Positions 15,094-21,511 of a DNA stretch of 43,929 bases are shown piece by piece. How positions within the stretch are numbered: the first letter of the stretch is position 1; every line of letters begins with the position of its first letter. This DNA comes from a virus, in the IMG/VR virus record IMGVR_UViG_3300037486_000239, positions 1 to 43,929 of that record; one strand, given 5' to 3'. Under the pieces are notes generated by a model. It was not told where the DNA came from, made no database searches, and saw nothing but the letters and a program-made list of their open reading frames with translations. The position numbers and the translations under genes were made by a program.

Positions 15094-16035
15094 CTACTCA
15101 AGATACAGTTCGCCCGCGCCCTTAACGACGACATCCTGCTTTTGAGCGTCATTGGCGTTAGCGATCAAGTTGGTCATGCTCTGGATTGCCCCTTTTCCGA
15201 TAGCCCACGGCACCGTGGCCAGCACGGAATAGAACTTCCAATAATACTGTACGGCCAGGGCGGCCAACGGAATAGAGCCATTGTAGTAGAACGCCCCGGC
15301 GCTGATCTCCCAGGATCGCGAGCCGATGATAGAAGAGCCCCATCCGGAATCATCGACTGAAGAGGTGTCTATATCCTTGCCATCGATTTTGCATTTTCCA
15401 TCAAAGAGCCCTACCACTTTCTGGAAGGCCAATTCTGAGCGGCGCACGCCGGTTACTCTAACCAGATCATCCGAGTTCAAGGCTACTGCCGTGGTAATCT
15501 TGCCCTGGATCAGATTTATGGTGCTCGTGGAGGTGATGTCCACCCACCCACCCGCGCCGTGTACCTGTTTCTCGATCAGAGAGCAAGAAGACCAGTAGCG
15601 ATATCCAGAGGCAGCCTGCCAGATGGTATGATCTCCAGAGTCCACCATAGACATCTGAGTGAACGCCACGCCATCCACCCCATGCGAGTGTGCCAGCGCG
15701 CCCGTCACGCCCGCGCCCGCGCTCCCTGGAGGAAGCCTGGCAGTCCAAAGGACTGCGGCCTCGGCGTCTGCGTTCACGGCAGCTACAATCTGGGCGGCGG
15801 TGCTGGTCGCATTTCCGGAGCCATCGGTGGCGCTGTTTACGGTGATGTCACTGCCCGAATCGGTCACCGACAGAGCCGTGTCATTCCCGCTCACCACGAT
15901 TTCGATAGACGGCGTGGTATTATTTTTTGAGACAAAGCATATGTCCCTAGCCGATCCGAGGTTGGCCGTGACGACATACTCCTCCGTCTCATCCCGATAG
16001 AGAGCGGCGGATAGGCCGCTCACGGCTGAAGTCAT
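15094..16035 (-). CDS. Major tail (tube) protein, long paralogue with inserted domain (313 aa)
   Basis: The start MTSAVSGLSAALYRDE at 16035 matches the start of the neighbouring paralogue (MTSAISG). The C-terminal part repeats the paralogue's signature: KIDGKDIDTSSVDDSGWGSS followed by SRSWEISAG, a TP901-type tail-tube pattern. Between them are about 170 extra residues with a strand-rich module (IEIVVSGNDTALSVTDSGSD, then DGSGNATSTAAQIVAAVNAD), as found in other phage structural proteins and likely displayed on the tube surface. It directly follows the short paralogue, two bases after that stop, so this is a gene duplication plus domain insertion. Confidence 0.75.
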   Translation of the reverse strand: MTSAVSGLSAALYRDETEEYVVTANLGSARDICFVSKNNTTPSIEIVVSGNDTALSVTDSGSDITVNSATDGSGNATSTAAQIVAAVNADAEAAVLWTARLPPGSAGAGVTGALAHSHGVDGVAFTQMSMVDSGDHTIWQAASGYRYWSSCSLIEKQVHGAGGWVDITSTSTINLIQGKITTAVALNSDDLVRVTGVRRSELAFQKVVGLFDGKCKIDGKDIDTSSVDDSGWGSSIIGSRSWEISAGAFYYNGSIPLAALAVQYYWKFYSVLATVPWAIGKGAIQSMTNLIANANDAQKQDVVVKGAGELYLE

Positions 16036-16037
16036 GC

Positions 16038-16463
16038 TTAGGTCAACTCGCTCAGAGCGCCCCGGCTCTTGATGGTCCAATCGGCCTTCTGTTGGGTGGA
16101 TGTTCCGGCCAGAACGATATTGCCGGACGTGACGCCTCCCTTCCCGGAAAAGCCCTTCGGGGTTGCCGTGGGAGTGCCGGAGGTCAGGGCCTTGATGAAG
16201 AGATCCGAGCCGGCTATGATGGCAGCCTTGACAAGCACGTAGGCAGCATCCAGGATGATCAGGTTGTGGGTTGTGGTGATCTCCCAGGATCTTGCGCCGG
16301 AGATGGAGCTACCCCATCCAGAATCATCCACGTTGGAAGTGTCGATGTCCTTCGCATCAATTTTTAATTTCAGATCGGACAATTCGGCGAGCTTGACGTA
16401 TGTGCCGTCAACTGTCGCACAGCACCACAGAGTGCCGGTCATGCCAGAGATTGCAGATGTCAT
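16038..16463 (-). CDS. Major tail (tube) protein, short paralogue (141 aa)
   Basis: A compact tail-tube protein: MTSAISGMTGTLW, strands, then KIDAKDIDTSNVDDSGWGSS and ARSWEITTTHN, a helix (AAYVLVKAAIIAGSDLFIK) and a strand-rich end. The family builds hexameric rings that stack into the tail tube. GGAG stands 11 nt before the ATG. The AT-rich 78-bp gap upstream holds a 6-bp hairpin (16492-16515) and TTTAAA-like elements and may carry its own promoter. Which of the two paralogues forms the bulk of the tube is not known; the short one has the usual family length. Confidence 0.8.
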   Translation of the reverse strand: MTSAISGMTGTLWCCATVDGTYVKLAELSDLKLKIDAKDIDTSNVDDSGWGSSISGARSWEITTTHNLIILDAAYVLVKAAIIAGSDLFIKALTSGTPTATPKGFSGKGGVTSGNIVLAGTSTQQKADWTIKSRGALSELT

Positions 16464-16541
16464 CTTTTAATCATCTCCTTGTAGAATCATCAAGGCCGCG
16501 AAAAATCATGGCCTTAAAAACGATTTAAAAATTTAATCCGA

Positions 16542-16748
16542 TTATCGAGATTTAAATTTGGGATAGCTATTGGCATTCTTCCCCATATATCCAAAAACGC
16601 CGCCCGCCAATTTTCGATGTACTGTCGAAATGACGGGATCGCTTGAAATAACAGGCGGATCTGGCTTGGCGCTGGACACCGCTAATTTAGCCAAGAAAAT
16701 GCGGGCGTTGGCTAAATCAACTAAATCAATAGCGTGAGCTGCATCCAT
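16542..16748 (-). CDS. Small protein, function unknown (68 aa)
   Basis: Starts MDAAHAIDLVDLANARIFLA with AGGTG 8 nt before the ATG. Helical N-terminus, Pro-rich middle (KPDPPVISSDPVIST) and basic C-terminus. It stands between the Gp12-like connector and the tail-tube genes, flanked by AT-rich gaps with T-runs on both sides. No family recognised; the ribosome binding site and isolation support it as a real gene. Confidence 0.55.
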   Translation of the reverse strand: MDAAHAIDLVDLANARIFLAKLAVSSAKPDPPVISSDPVISTVHRKLAGGVFGYMGKNANSYPKFKSR

Positions 16749-16814
16749 AATATAAACACCTTCGTTTAATAATGTAGAAAAACTATTATTAGAAAAAATT
16801 ATATCTGTATAAAA

Positions 16815-17207
16815 TTAAGCCCCTTTCACGATCTCAAAATTCTGGTAGAATATCGTCCTATTCCTTCCGTCTACTTCCAGCTTGCAGGGCACGCCCCGGC
16901 CCCGGATCGTGAGGTACTGATGGCCCGACAGGGCTATGTCATGCTGAGCGTGCAGAGCCGTATCAACGGCCTCGGCCTTCGTCTGCGCGGCGCTGTAGGT
17001 CGCTGCCCTGACCTCTACATGCAGGTCGGGATATTGAATGTCACAATACAGCTCCTTGCTTCGCCCTGGCCTGGCATAGAGACATAAAACCGCATCCGGG
17101 GCATCCGGCATTTCTCCGAGATAAATTGTCCTGGTCGAGCTGGTGCCGGGGTAGACGCCGACGCCTGCCGTATTGAGTTGGACTGCTATGTCTTCCAAGA
17201 ATGACAT
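16815..17207 (-). CDS. Minor capsid / tail-completion protein, Gp12-like (130 aa)
   Basis: MSFLEDIAVQLNTAGVGVYP, followed by AVLCLYARPGRSKELYCDIQ and the helix TYSAAQTKAEAVDTALHAQH, matches the pattern of the phage minor capsid Gp12 / tail terminator family: a helix, strands, a DLHVEVRA strand and a long helix. These proteins join the tail to the head-tail interface. It follows the 52-aa gene with a TGATG one-base overlap. In related siphoviruses it normally stands next to the Gp10 and Gp11 equivalents, which here lie 4.3 kb upstream. Confidence 0.75.
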   Translation of the reverse strand: MSFLEDIAVQLNTAGVGVYPGTSSTRTIYLGEMPDAPDAVLCLYARPGRSKELYCDIQYPDLHVEVRAATYSAAQTKAEAVDTALHAQHDIALSGHQYLTIRGRGVPCKLEVDGRNRTIFYQNFEIVKGA

Positions 17208-17365
17208 CAGGCCACGACCTCGACTAAATTTAAGTTCGTATATCGGATCTCAAAAGAAATTATGGAGTCTATTGCCGTCATCATGAGCCATTGCTCGCTT
17301 CGGAGGACTACGTAGATCATTCTCCCCTTCGCCGATTTCAAGAAGTCGTCGAGAATGCGGCTCAT
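17207..17365 (-). CDS. Small protein next to the Gp12-like gene (52 aa)
   Basis: MSRILDDFLKSAKGRMIYVV then LRSEQWLMMTAIDSIISFEI, ending NLNLVEVVA. It overlaps the Gp12-like start by one base (TGATG) and begins one base after the stop of the upstream membrane-protein gene, so it is tightly coupled on both sides. The mix of strands and a helix resembles a small structural subunit. Function unknown. Confidence 0.65.
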   Translation of the reverse strand: MSRILDDFLKSAKGRMIYVVLRSEQWLMMTAIDSIISFEIRYTNLNLVEVVA

Positions 17366-17366
17366 A

Positions 17367-17753
17367 TCAGAACACCGTCAGATTGCTGCTATTGTTCAGG
17401 AAGGCCAACGCGTTCGCCCTCCATGCATTCTCCTCATCGGAGCATGCTGGGCAAAGGGCCTGAGCTATTGCGTCGGATGCCTTCTCCATCGGGCCGGGGA
17501 ATACCACCGGGCCAGGAGACGCGCCCGGAAGGTCGAATATTGGAGCCTGCTCTTCTTCTTGCGCTGCACAAGGCCACAGCACTGTGATTATAGCAATTAT
17601 TATTAAGATCCTCATTACCATCTTGTTAACCTCCTCCTGCGCTTGATTTGCTCGCAATTTGTTAATAGAGTACAATATTGCTAGATTCAAGCAACAAGAA
17701 AACATGGAGAAGACAAGTGCAAGTTTTCCTATGCACTCATCTGAGAATATCAT
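17367..17753 (-). CDS. Membrane protein with possible internal second start (128 or 84 aa)
   Basis: The ATG at 17753 forms an ATGA overlap with the BhlA-like gene and gives MIFSDECIGKLALVFSMFSC, a first membrane segment (about residues 8-33). A second hydrophobic segment (MRILIIIAIITVLWPCAAQ, about 47-65) starts at an internal ATG (17621) with a perfect AGGAGG 9 nt upstream, which alone would give an 84-aa secreted or lipid-anchored product with its Cys at the end of the segment. The mature tail is acidic with a CPAC pair. Two starts from one gene recall holin/antiholin pairs. It ends the lysis-like group. Confidence 0.6.
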   Translation of the reverse strand: MIFSDECIGKLALVFSMFSCCLNLAILYSINKLRANQAQEEVNKMVMRILIIIAIITVLWPCAAQEEEQAPIFDLPGASPGPVVFPGPMEKASDAIAQALCPACSDEENAWRANALAFLNNSSNLTVF

Positions 17754-18049
17754 GATTTTCCGTTGTTGGCGCATGGCCTCTTTTCCAGGTTATCTTCCAT
17801 GCGCTCATTGAGCCGCAGTATTTCCTTGGCCTGCCGGTCATGCTCCTGATAGCATTTTGTCAGCTCTTTTTGACTTTCCATTATTTCGCACAATTTCGTC
17901 ACTATGCGGTCAGTCGAAGCCTCCCATTCTCGGGGCATCCTGTAAACTAGCCATGAGCAGAGCCCTAAAACGAACATGAAGAGCAGGCCGAAGAGGGTAA
18001 GAAAAAAGTCCCCCCCGGCGCTCTCTAAAACGGTCTGAGTTGGGTCCAT
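17750..18049 (-). CDS. BhlA/UviB-like holin candidate: one membrane segment plus coiled coil (99 aa)
   Basis: The start MDPTQTVLESAGGDFFLTLF at 18049 overlaps the protease stop by one base (TGATG). One membrane segment (about residues 14-36) is followed by a polar coiled coil (REWEASTDRIVTKLCEIMES, then QEHDRQAKEILRLNERMED), the layout of BhlA/UviB small holin-type proteins. Coupling to the caspase-like gene implies equal production. The assignment is by architecture only. Confidence 0.6.
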   Translation of the reverse strand: MDPTQTVLESAGGDFFLTLFGLLFMFVLGLCSWLVYRMPREWEASTDRIVTKLCEIMESQKELTKCYQEHDRQAKEILRLNERMEDNLEKRPCANNGKS

Positions 18050-18795
18050 CAGAAAGGCACCGCCTGCAGATTGCTCCCCTCTAGTTGTGGATGCTGGCCG
18101 GGAATGTAGCCCGTCACATATCCGGCAACGATATTCATTATCTCGGTTGCCGTTTTCGTGGGATATGCTCGGAGAGCCCAACAGAGATAGAGCGAGAAGA
18201 TACTATGGGCGAGCCCGCCAGACATGCCGGAATAGGACAGCTCGCCCTCGGCACATGCCGCCCAAAGCCTATGATTCAGGCTGGCCGGCACAATGGCCCG
18301 CTCGGCTTTCGGCTTACGCTTCTCGGGCTTAAACTGAATTGCCTCAGACGGCCAGGCAGGATCAAGCTGAGGCGCACCGTCTGGCCGCTTCTCCCTGGTG
18401 GATGTGCCGGCATAGCACATGTCCGTCACGATATCAATCTTAGAACCGCTTGCAGCAGAGGCGAGAACCGCGCCAATCCAGTCGTCGGTAATGGGCAGGA
18501 GATCAGAGCTGGCGAAAGCCTCATCGTAGCCATCTGCCTCATCGCCTGAGGTATCGGCTACCCGTCCACCATGCCCGAGGAGCACGATGGCCGCCGAATC
18601 TCCGGAGGCCAGGCCGAAGACGAACGCCTGCATGGCGGCCAGGATCTGCGCCCTGGATTGCGCCCCCCGCAGGATCGTTCGCAGAGGGAAGCCGCGAATA
18701 TTCAGCGTATTATTCCAGTTGGCGATATTGTTAGGGGTAGCGTCCAGGGCGTACGGCGCCGGGTAAGTCGGGCCGATGATCAGAGCCTTTTTCAT
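18049..18795 (-). CDS. Caspase-like (metacaspase, clan CD) protease (248 aa)
   Basis: A full-length caspase-fold p20-type domain. It opens KKALIIGPTYP; a helix after RGAQSRAQILAAMQAF leads to the strand AIVLLGHGG with the catalytic His (about H75); the metacaspase acidic segment DGYDEAFASSD...ITDDW follows (89-106); then IVTDMCYAGT with the catalytic Cys (about C127). The later IWAACAEGELSYSG-type region forms the substrate side. Metacaspases are Cys proteases that usually cut after Arg or Lys. No signal peptide, so release would need a holin. It sits between a two-segment membrane protein (upstream) and a BhlA-like protein (downstream), the place of an endolysin. No other lysis enzyme is visible. 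Alternatives: virion maturation protease, or an anti-host factor. Confidence 0.85.
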   Translation of the reverse strand: MKKALIIGPTYPAPYALDATPNNIANWNNTLNIRGFPLRTILRGAQSRAQILAAMQAFVFGLASGDSAAIVLLGHGGRVADTSGDEADGYDEAFASSDLLPITDDWIGAVLASAASGSKIDIVTDMCYAGTSTREKRPDGAPQLDPAWPSEAIQFKPEKRKPKAERAIVPASLNHRLWAACAEGELSYSGMSGGLAHSIFSLYLCWALRAYPTKTATEIMNIVAGYVTGYIPGQHPQLEGSNLQAVPF

Positions 18796-19004
18796 GCTTT
18801 CTTCCCGGTGAACACGCCCACCAAATTAGATGCAATCGTTCCCAGGATGGCGATATAGGCCATGTCGACTTTCAGAAAAACAGCAGCTAGAAGGCCCATG
18901 AGCACCACCGCCGTAAGCGAATAGAGCCGAAAGCCCTTCGTCTTCAGGCCGAATATTTCCATTTCACCTTCGGCCATGCGCACGGTGAGATCTTCCTCGA
19001 CCAC
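18792..19004 (-). CDS. Holin candidate with two membrane segments (70 aa)
   Basis: The start is GTG at 19004, five bases after a GAGGTGA site and next to the upstream stop. A charged N-terminus (VEEDLTVRMAEGEMEIFG) is followed by two hydrophobic segments (SLTAVVLMGLLAAVFL and MAYIAILGTIASNLVGVF) and a basic tail TGKKA. This is the size and topology of class II holins. It ends in an ATGA overlap with the protease gene. An ATG at 18977 is an alternative start that would keep both segments. Confidence 0.65.
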   Translation of the reverse strand: MVEEDLTVRMAEGEMEIFGLKTKGFRLYSLTAVVLMGLLAAVFLKVDMAYIAILGTIASNLVGVFTGKKA

Positions 19005-19157
19005 CTATGTCACCTCTTCGGCTATGCCCATTTCGATCAGCTTCTTAGCTTCCCGCTCAGTTACCCCTCGATCATCCGGGCCGACCGTCTGGATGGTCGA
19101 GCCCGCCCGGAGAATCCTATCTCCGAACGGCCAGCGTTTCAGTATGCGCAGCTTCAT
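19005..19157 (-). CDS. Small protein, function unknown (50 aa)
   Basis: MKLRILKRWPFGDRILRAGS then TIQTVGPDDRGVTEREAKKL, preceded by GAGGTAAAT. The layout, a short strand-rich start with an acidic Ser/Thr loop and a C-terminal helix (EREAKKLIEMGIAEEV), is like the N-terminal part of the 70-aa head gene at 25319-25531, so the two may be related small virion proteins. It leads into the holin gene. Confidence 0.6.
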   Translation of the reverse strand: MKLRILKRWPFGDRILRAGSTIQTVGPDDRGVTEREAKKLIEMGIAEEVT

Positions 19158-19159
19158 AT

Positions 19160-19588
19160 TTACCTCAGAGTCGATGTATTGAACGGCGCGGCTTTGCCCC
19201 GGCCCATCTTCCGGAGGGCATTCTCGGGATCTATGCCATAGCGGGCCATGTAGAGCCGCTTTGGCAGGGCCGGACCGCCGCCACCTGGTCGATATACTTT
19301 CTTCCCGAGTTCGTCTGCCATGCCCGCAGGAATCCGGATCGCCTCATCGGAGAGCATCGGAACGCACATAGTATCCGCCACGGATGGCAGCCAGGCATCC
19401 AGAGCCGCGTCATCCTCGGGCGCGTCGGCGGGAAGCACGAGCACCCGGCTACAGTGCGGACAGGACACGAGCGCCTTGCCTCCGGTGCTGCCTTTGTGGC
19501 GCACGGCCAGCTTGATCTCCCTCGTGGAAATGACTATGTCTTCCTCGCAGACCGGGCAGATGATATCCAGGCCATCATCCTCAGCCAC
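19160..19588 (-). CDS. Zinc-ribbon protein (142 aa)
   Basis: The N-terminal 50 residues hold two Cys pairs, CPVCEEDI and CPHCSRVL, a zinc ribbon. The rest is Pro/Gly-rich with basic ends (KKVYRPGGGGPALPKRLYMA). Zinc ribbons like this bind nucleic acid or serve as adaptors. It starts inside the end of the 72-aa secreted protein gene (8-bp overlap) and is followed by the 50-aa and holin genes. Function not known. Confidence 0.6.
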   Translation of the reverse strand: MAEDDGLDIICPVCEEDIVISTREIKLAVRHKGSTGGKALVSCPHCSRVLVLPADAPEDDAALDAWLPSVADTMCVPMLSDEAIRIPAGMADELGKKVYRPGGGGPALPKRLYMARYGIDPENALRKMGRGKAAPFNTSTLR

Positions 19589-19799
19589 GGCGCACGCCTC
19601 CGATTACTGCTGTTCCGTTTTGCATCTCAACGGGATTCGGAAAGCTCACCGTATCCGAGAGCCATGGATCTATCCCGAAGATCTCAATGATTTCGCCGTC
19701 GCTGTTCACCATCAGCTCATCCTCGCCGGGATCGATTTGCGCCGCAAAAGCCACGCCAAGAAAGAGCATGGCCAGCAGCGCCAATATCTGTACTTTCAT
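19581..19799 (-). CDS. Small secreted protein (72 aa)
   Basis: MKVQILALLAMLFLGVAFAA is a clear signal peptide with cleavage near residue 20. The mature part is short and acidic (QIDPGEDELMVNSDGEII). GAGGACT stands 6 nt before the ATG. It starts the minus-strand part of the cassette, divergent from the plus-strand RHH operon. It could be a secreted lysis or envelope factor; no family is recognised. Confidence 0.65.
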   Translation of the reverse strand: MKVQILALLAMLFLGVAFAAQIDPGEDELMVNSDGEIIEIFGIDPWLSDTVSFPNPVEMQNGTAVIGGVRRG

Positions 19800-19861
19800 C
19801 TTTCAGTCCTCTTGTTTGCGAATTATTATTTGTGCTATATGTTAGCATGTGTCAGGATAAG

Positions 19862-19894
19862 TATTTATACTAATATAGATACTATAGTATCTAT
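19862..19894 (+). promoter_or_regulatory. Promoter and 20-bp palindromic operator of the RHH operon
   Basis: TATTTATA at 19862-19869 is centred 27 bp before the ATG at 19893, which points to a leaderless mRNA. The perfect 20-bp palindrome ATAGATACTATAGTATCTAT (19875-19894) spans the expected transcription start and the start codon, where a bound repressor would block transcription. The operon encodes an RHH-like protein, so autoregulation is likely. Confidence 0.65.
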
Positions 19895-20033
19895 GGCAAA
19901 AATGACTGAGCAAGAAATCGCAACGATCATAGAATCTGTGGCAGATGGGAAAGCAACCTTTGATGAGGGATACGTTCTTGGATTATATTCAGCTTCCGAA
20001 ATGGAGGCTTATCTCGCGTGGGTGGTGGCCTGA
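19893..20033 (+). CDS. Tiny protein before the RHH gene (46 aa)
   Basis: MAKMTEQEIATIIESVADGK then TFDEGYVLGLYSASEMEAYL. It begins with the palindromic operator and ends one base before the next start. Mainly helical and acidic. No family recognised; paired with the following gene, perhaps as the partner of a toxin-antitoxin-like or regulator pair (inference). Confidence 0.6.
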   Translation: MAKMTEQEIATIIESVADGKATFDEGYVLGLYSASEMEAYLAWVVA

Positions 20034-20034
20034 A

Positions 20035-20262
20035 ATGGAAGGCATCACCACCATACAGGTCAGCCGCGACGCGAGAGACCGCCTCGCCAAATTCGGCGAG
20101 GCCGGAGAGAGCCTAAATACGGCCCTTCTCCATGTTTTAAACATTGCGGAAGAGTCGCTTTGTGTGGCAGCCACGACTTGCGCCATTTGCGGGAAGACTA
20201 TGCCCTCTTCAGAATATGAAGAGAAGGGCTGCGTCTATTGCGGCGCGGATTCGGAGGCCTAA
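20035..20262 (+). CDS. RHH-like DNA-binding protein with C-terminal zinc ribbon (75 aa)
   Basis: The start MEGITTIQVSRDARDRLAKF follows the previous stop by one base; a longer in-frame ORF lacks support. ITTIQVSRDARDRLAKFGE is a ribbon-helix-helix strand-helix start (antitoxin VapB/CopG-like), followed by a second helix (SLNTALLHVLNIAEESL). The C-terminal CAICGK and CVYCGA pairs are a zinc ribbon. The combination suggests a small repressor, and the 20-bp palindrome upstream would be its operator. It is convergent with the Gly-rich gene and overlaps its stop. Confidence 0.65.
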   Translation: MEGITTIQVSRDARDRLAKFGEAGESLNTALLHVLNIAEESLCVAATTCAICGKTMPSSEYEEKGCVYCGADSEA

Positions 20263-20618
20263 GTGGGCTTTCCTCTGCGAGCAACTATATTTTTTAATCT
20301 GGTTCTGATGATTGCTTTTTTGTTCATTCCGGTAATTATTGCCCTGGTTAGCTGGTTATTCAGCTCATGATTTCTTGATCCGGGGCCGGTCGGACCAGAT
20401 CTCTCAATCTCGGATTGTGTTTTCTCAAGGTTGCTTACACCAGTTTCTAATTTCTTATACTGCGATATGTTCTTTCCAAGTGCCTTCTTGAGCTGGTCAT
20501 TGGTTTTGGTTGATTGCGCTGCCCGGAACACCTCCCCGGGTTGTTGCGCATCCCGAGCACCACCGCCCCCGCCGCCTTTCCGGCCACCTTTCCCACCACC
20601 ACCTGAATTCCCGCCCAT
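20259..20618 (-). CDS. Gly-rich N-terminus, basic helical protein (119 aa)
   Basis: The first 20 residues are almost only Gly, Lys and Arg (GGNSGGGGKGGRKGGGGGG); the rest is helical and charged (DQLKKALGKNISQYKKLETG, SNLEKTQSEIERSG), ending basic. It starts directly after the DUF4417 stop, so it is its partner gene. The flexible Gly-rich tail and basic helix suggest nucleic-acid or capsid binding. Family unknown. Confidence 0.6.
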   Translation of the reverse strand: MGGNSGGGGKGGRKGGGGGGARDAQQPGEVFRAAQSTKTNDQLKKALGKNISQYKKLETGVSNLEKTQSEIERSGPTGPGSRNHELNNQLTRAIITGMNKKAIIRTRLKNIVARRGKPT

Positions 20619-21362
20619 TCAGCACCACCTTTCCAACGTCATAGGATGTTCGATTTTAACTTGTTTTTCCAACTGCTTAATACTTTTCTCGGGCCGCGTC
20701 TTTCCGCCGCCCACGTTCCTAAGATACGCTTGCTGATGAGCCGGAGTCCAAAGCCATCCTCGCTCCTGGCAAAGTTCCTGCATGTGGTCCTCGCCGCCGT
20801 ACACCCAAAAAAGCAAGCCTTCCGCTTCGGTTATGCCCGAATGCTTACATGCTTGATCATGCTGCCTGAAAATCCATTCATCGTCATAGCCGGTAATGTA
20901 AGTGTATGTAGCATAGGCTTTCCAGCCTTTAGGAACTCCGAGAAGCGCAATATCCGAATGCCTCTCGTTCATGGCAAGATCTGCCCAGATCTCTATCCCG
21001 TATGATTGCGCCCACCGGGCTATCCATCGCTTCGCATAGACATAACTGAGGGCAACCGCCTTCGGCATTTCGCCGTTGGTGCTGAAATTTGGCTCAACCA
21101 GCGCGCGGCATCCACTATTGACAAGCCATGACGGATCTTTGAAAAGGCCGTTAATTCTGTAATCGTCAGTGTAGCCATGTAATGTCTGCCCCTCCACCCG
21201 GCACTTGCGAGCCTTTGCGCCTATCCTATTCACCGGCAGCTCTAAGCCGCGCGGCTGCAAGGATGGTAGAAGATCGGGAATGCCATAATAATTTGAACTC
21301 GGAAAGATCCAATCGCCTATATCCTTTTTGGTAAGGATTTCAGGAAATAGTTCGCCGCTCAT
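20619..21362 (-). CDS. DUF4417-family protein (247 aa)
   Basis: The body matches DUF4417: PDLLPSLQPRGLELPVNRIG, a LHGYTDDYRINGLFKDP segment, EPNFSTNGEMPKAVALSYVY, and W-rich central part ending GWLWTPAHQQ. The domain is found in phages and mobile elements; its biochemical role is not established. It is preceded by AGGAG 5 nt before the ATG and coupled by ATGA to the 50-aa gene; the Gly-rich protein follows directly. Being inside the structural region it may be a moron. Residue-level function cannot be stated. Confidence 0.75.
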   Translation of the reverse strand: MSGELFPEILTKKDIGDWIFPSSNYYGIPDLLPSLQPRGLELPVNRIGAKARKCRVEGQTLHGYTDDYRINGLFKDPSWLVNSGCRALVEPNFSTNGEMPKAVALSYVYAKRWIARWAQSYGIEIWADLAMNERHSDIALLGVPKGWKAYATYTYITGYDDEWIFRQHDQACKHSGITEAEGLLFWVYGGEDHMQELCQERGWLWTPAHQQAYLRNVGGGKTRPEKSIKQLEKQVKIEHPMTLERWC

Positions 21363-21511
21363 AGCTCCTCTTTTCTGATTATTATTTTTCTAGCTATTAT
21401 CTCCGGATGCATCGAGGCCTTGCGCCTCGATATCCAGACCTCCAGCCATTCCAGAGTCGCCAGATCGAGCCCTAAGCAAAGCTCCTCCAGAAAGGCCAGG
21501 TCTGCGCTCAT
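21359..21511 (-). CDS. Tiny protein between the Gp11-like and DUF4417 genes (50 aa)
   Basis: MSADLAFLEELCLGLDLATL then LEVWISRRKASMHPEIIARK, ATGA overlaps at both ends (21508-21511 and 21359-21362). Helical, moderately hydrophobic. Coupled to the connector on one side and DUF4417 on the other. No family. Confidence 0.65.
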   Translation of the reverse strand: MSADLAFLEELCLGLDLATLEWLEVWISRRKASMHPEIIARKIIIRKEEL

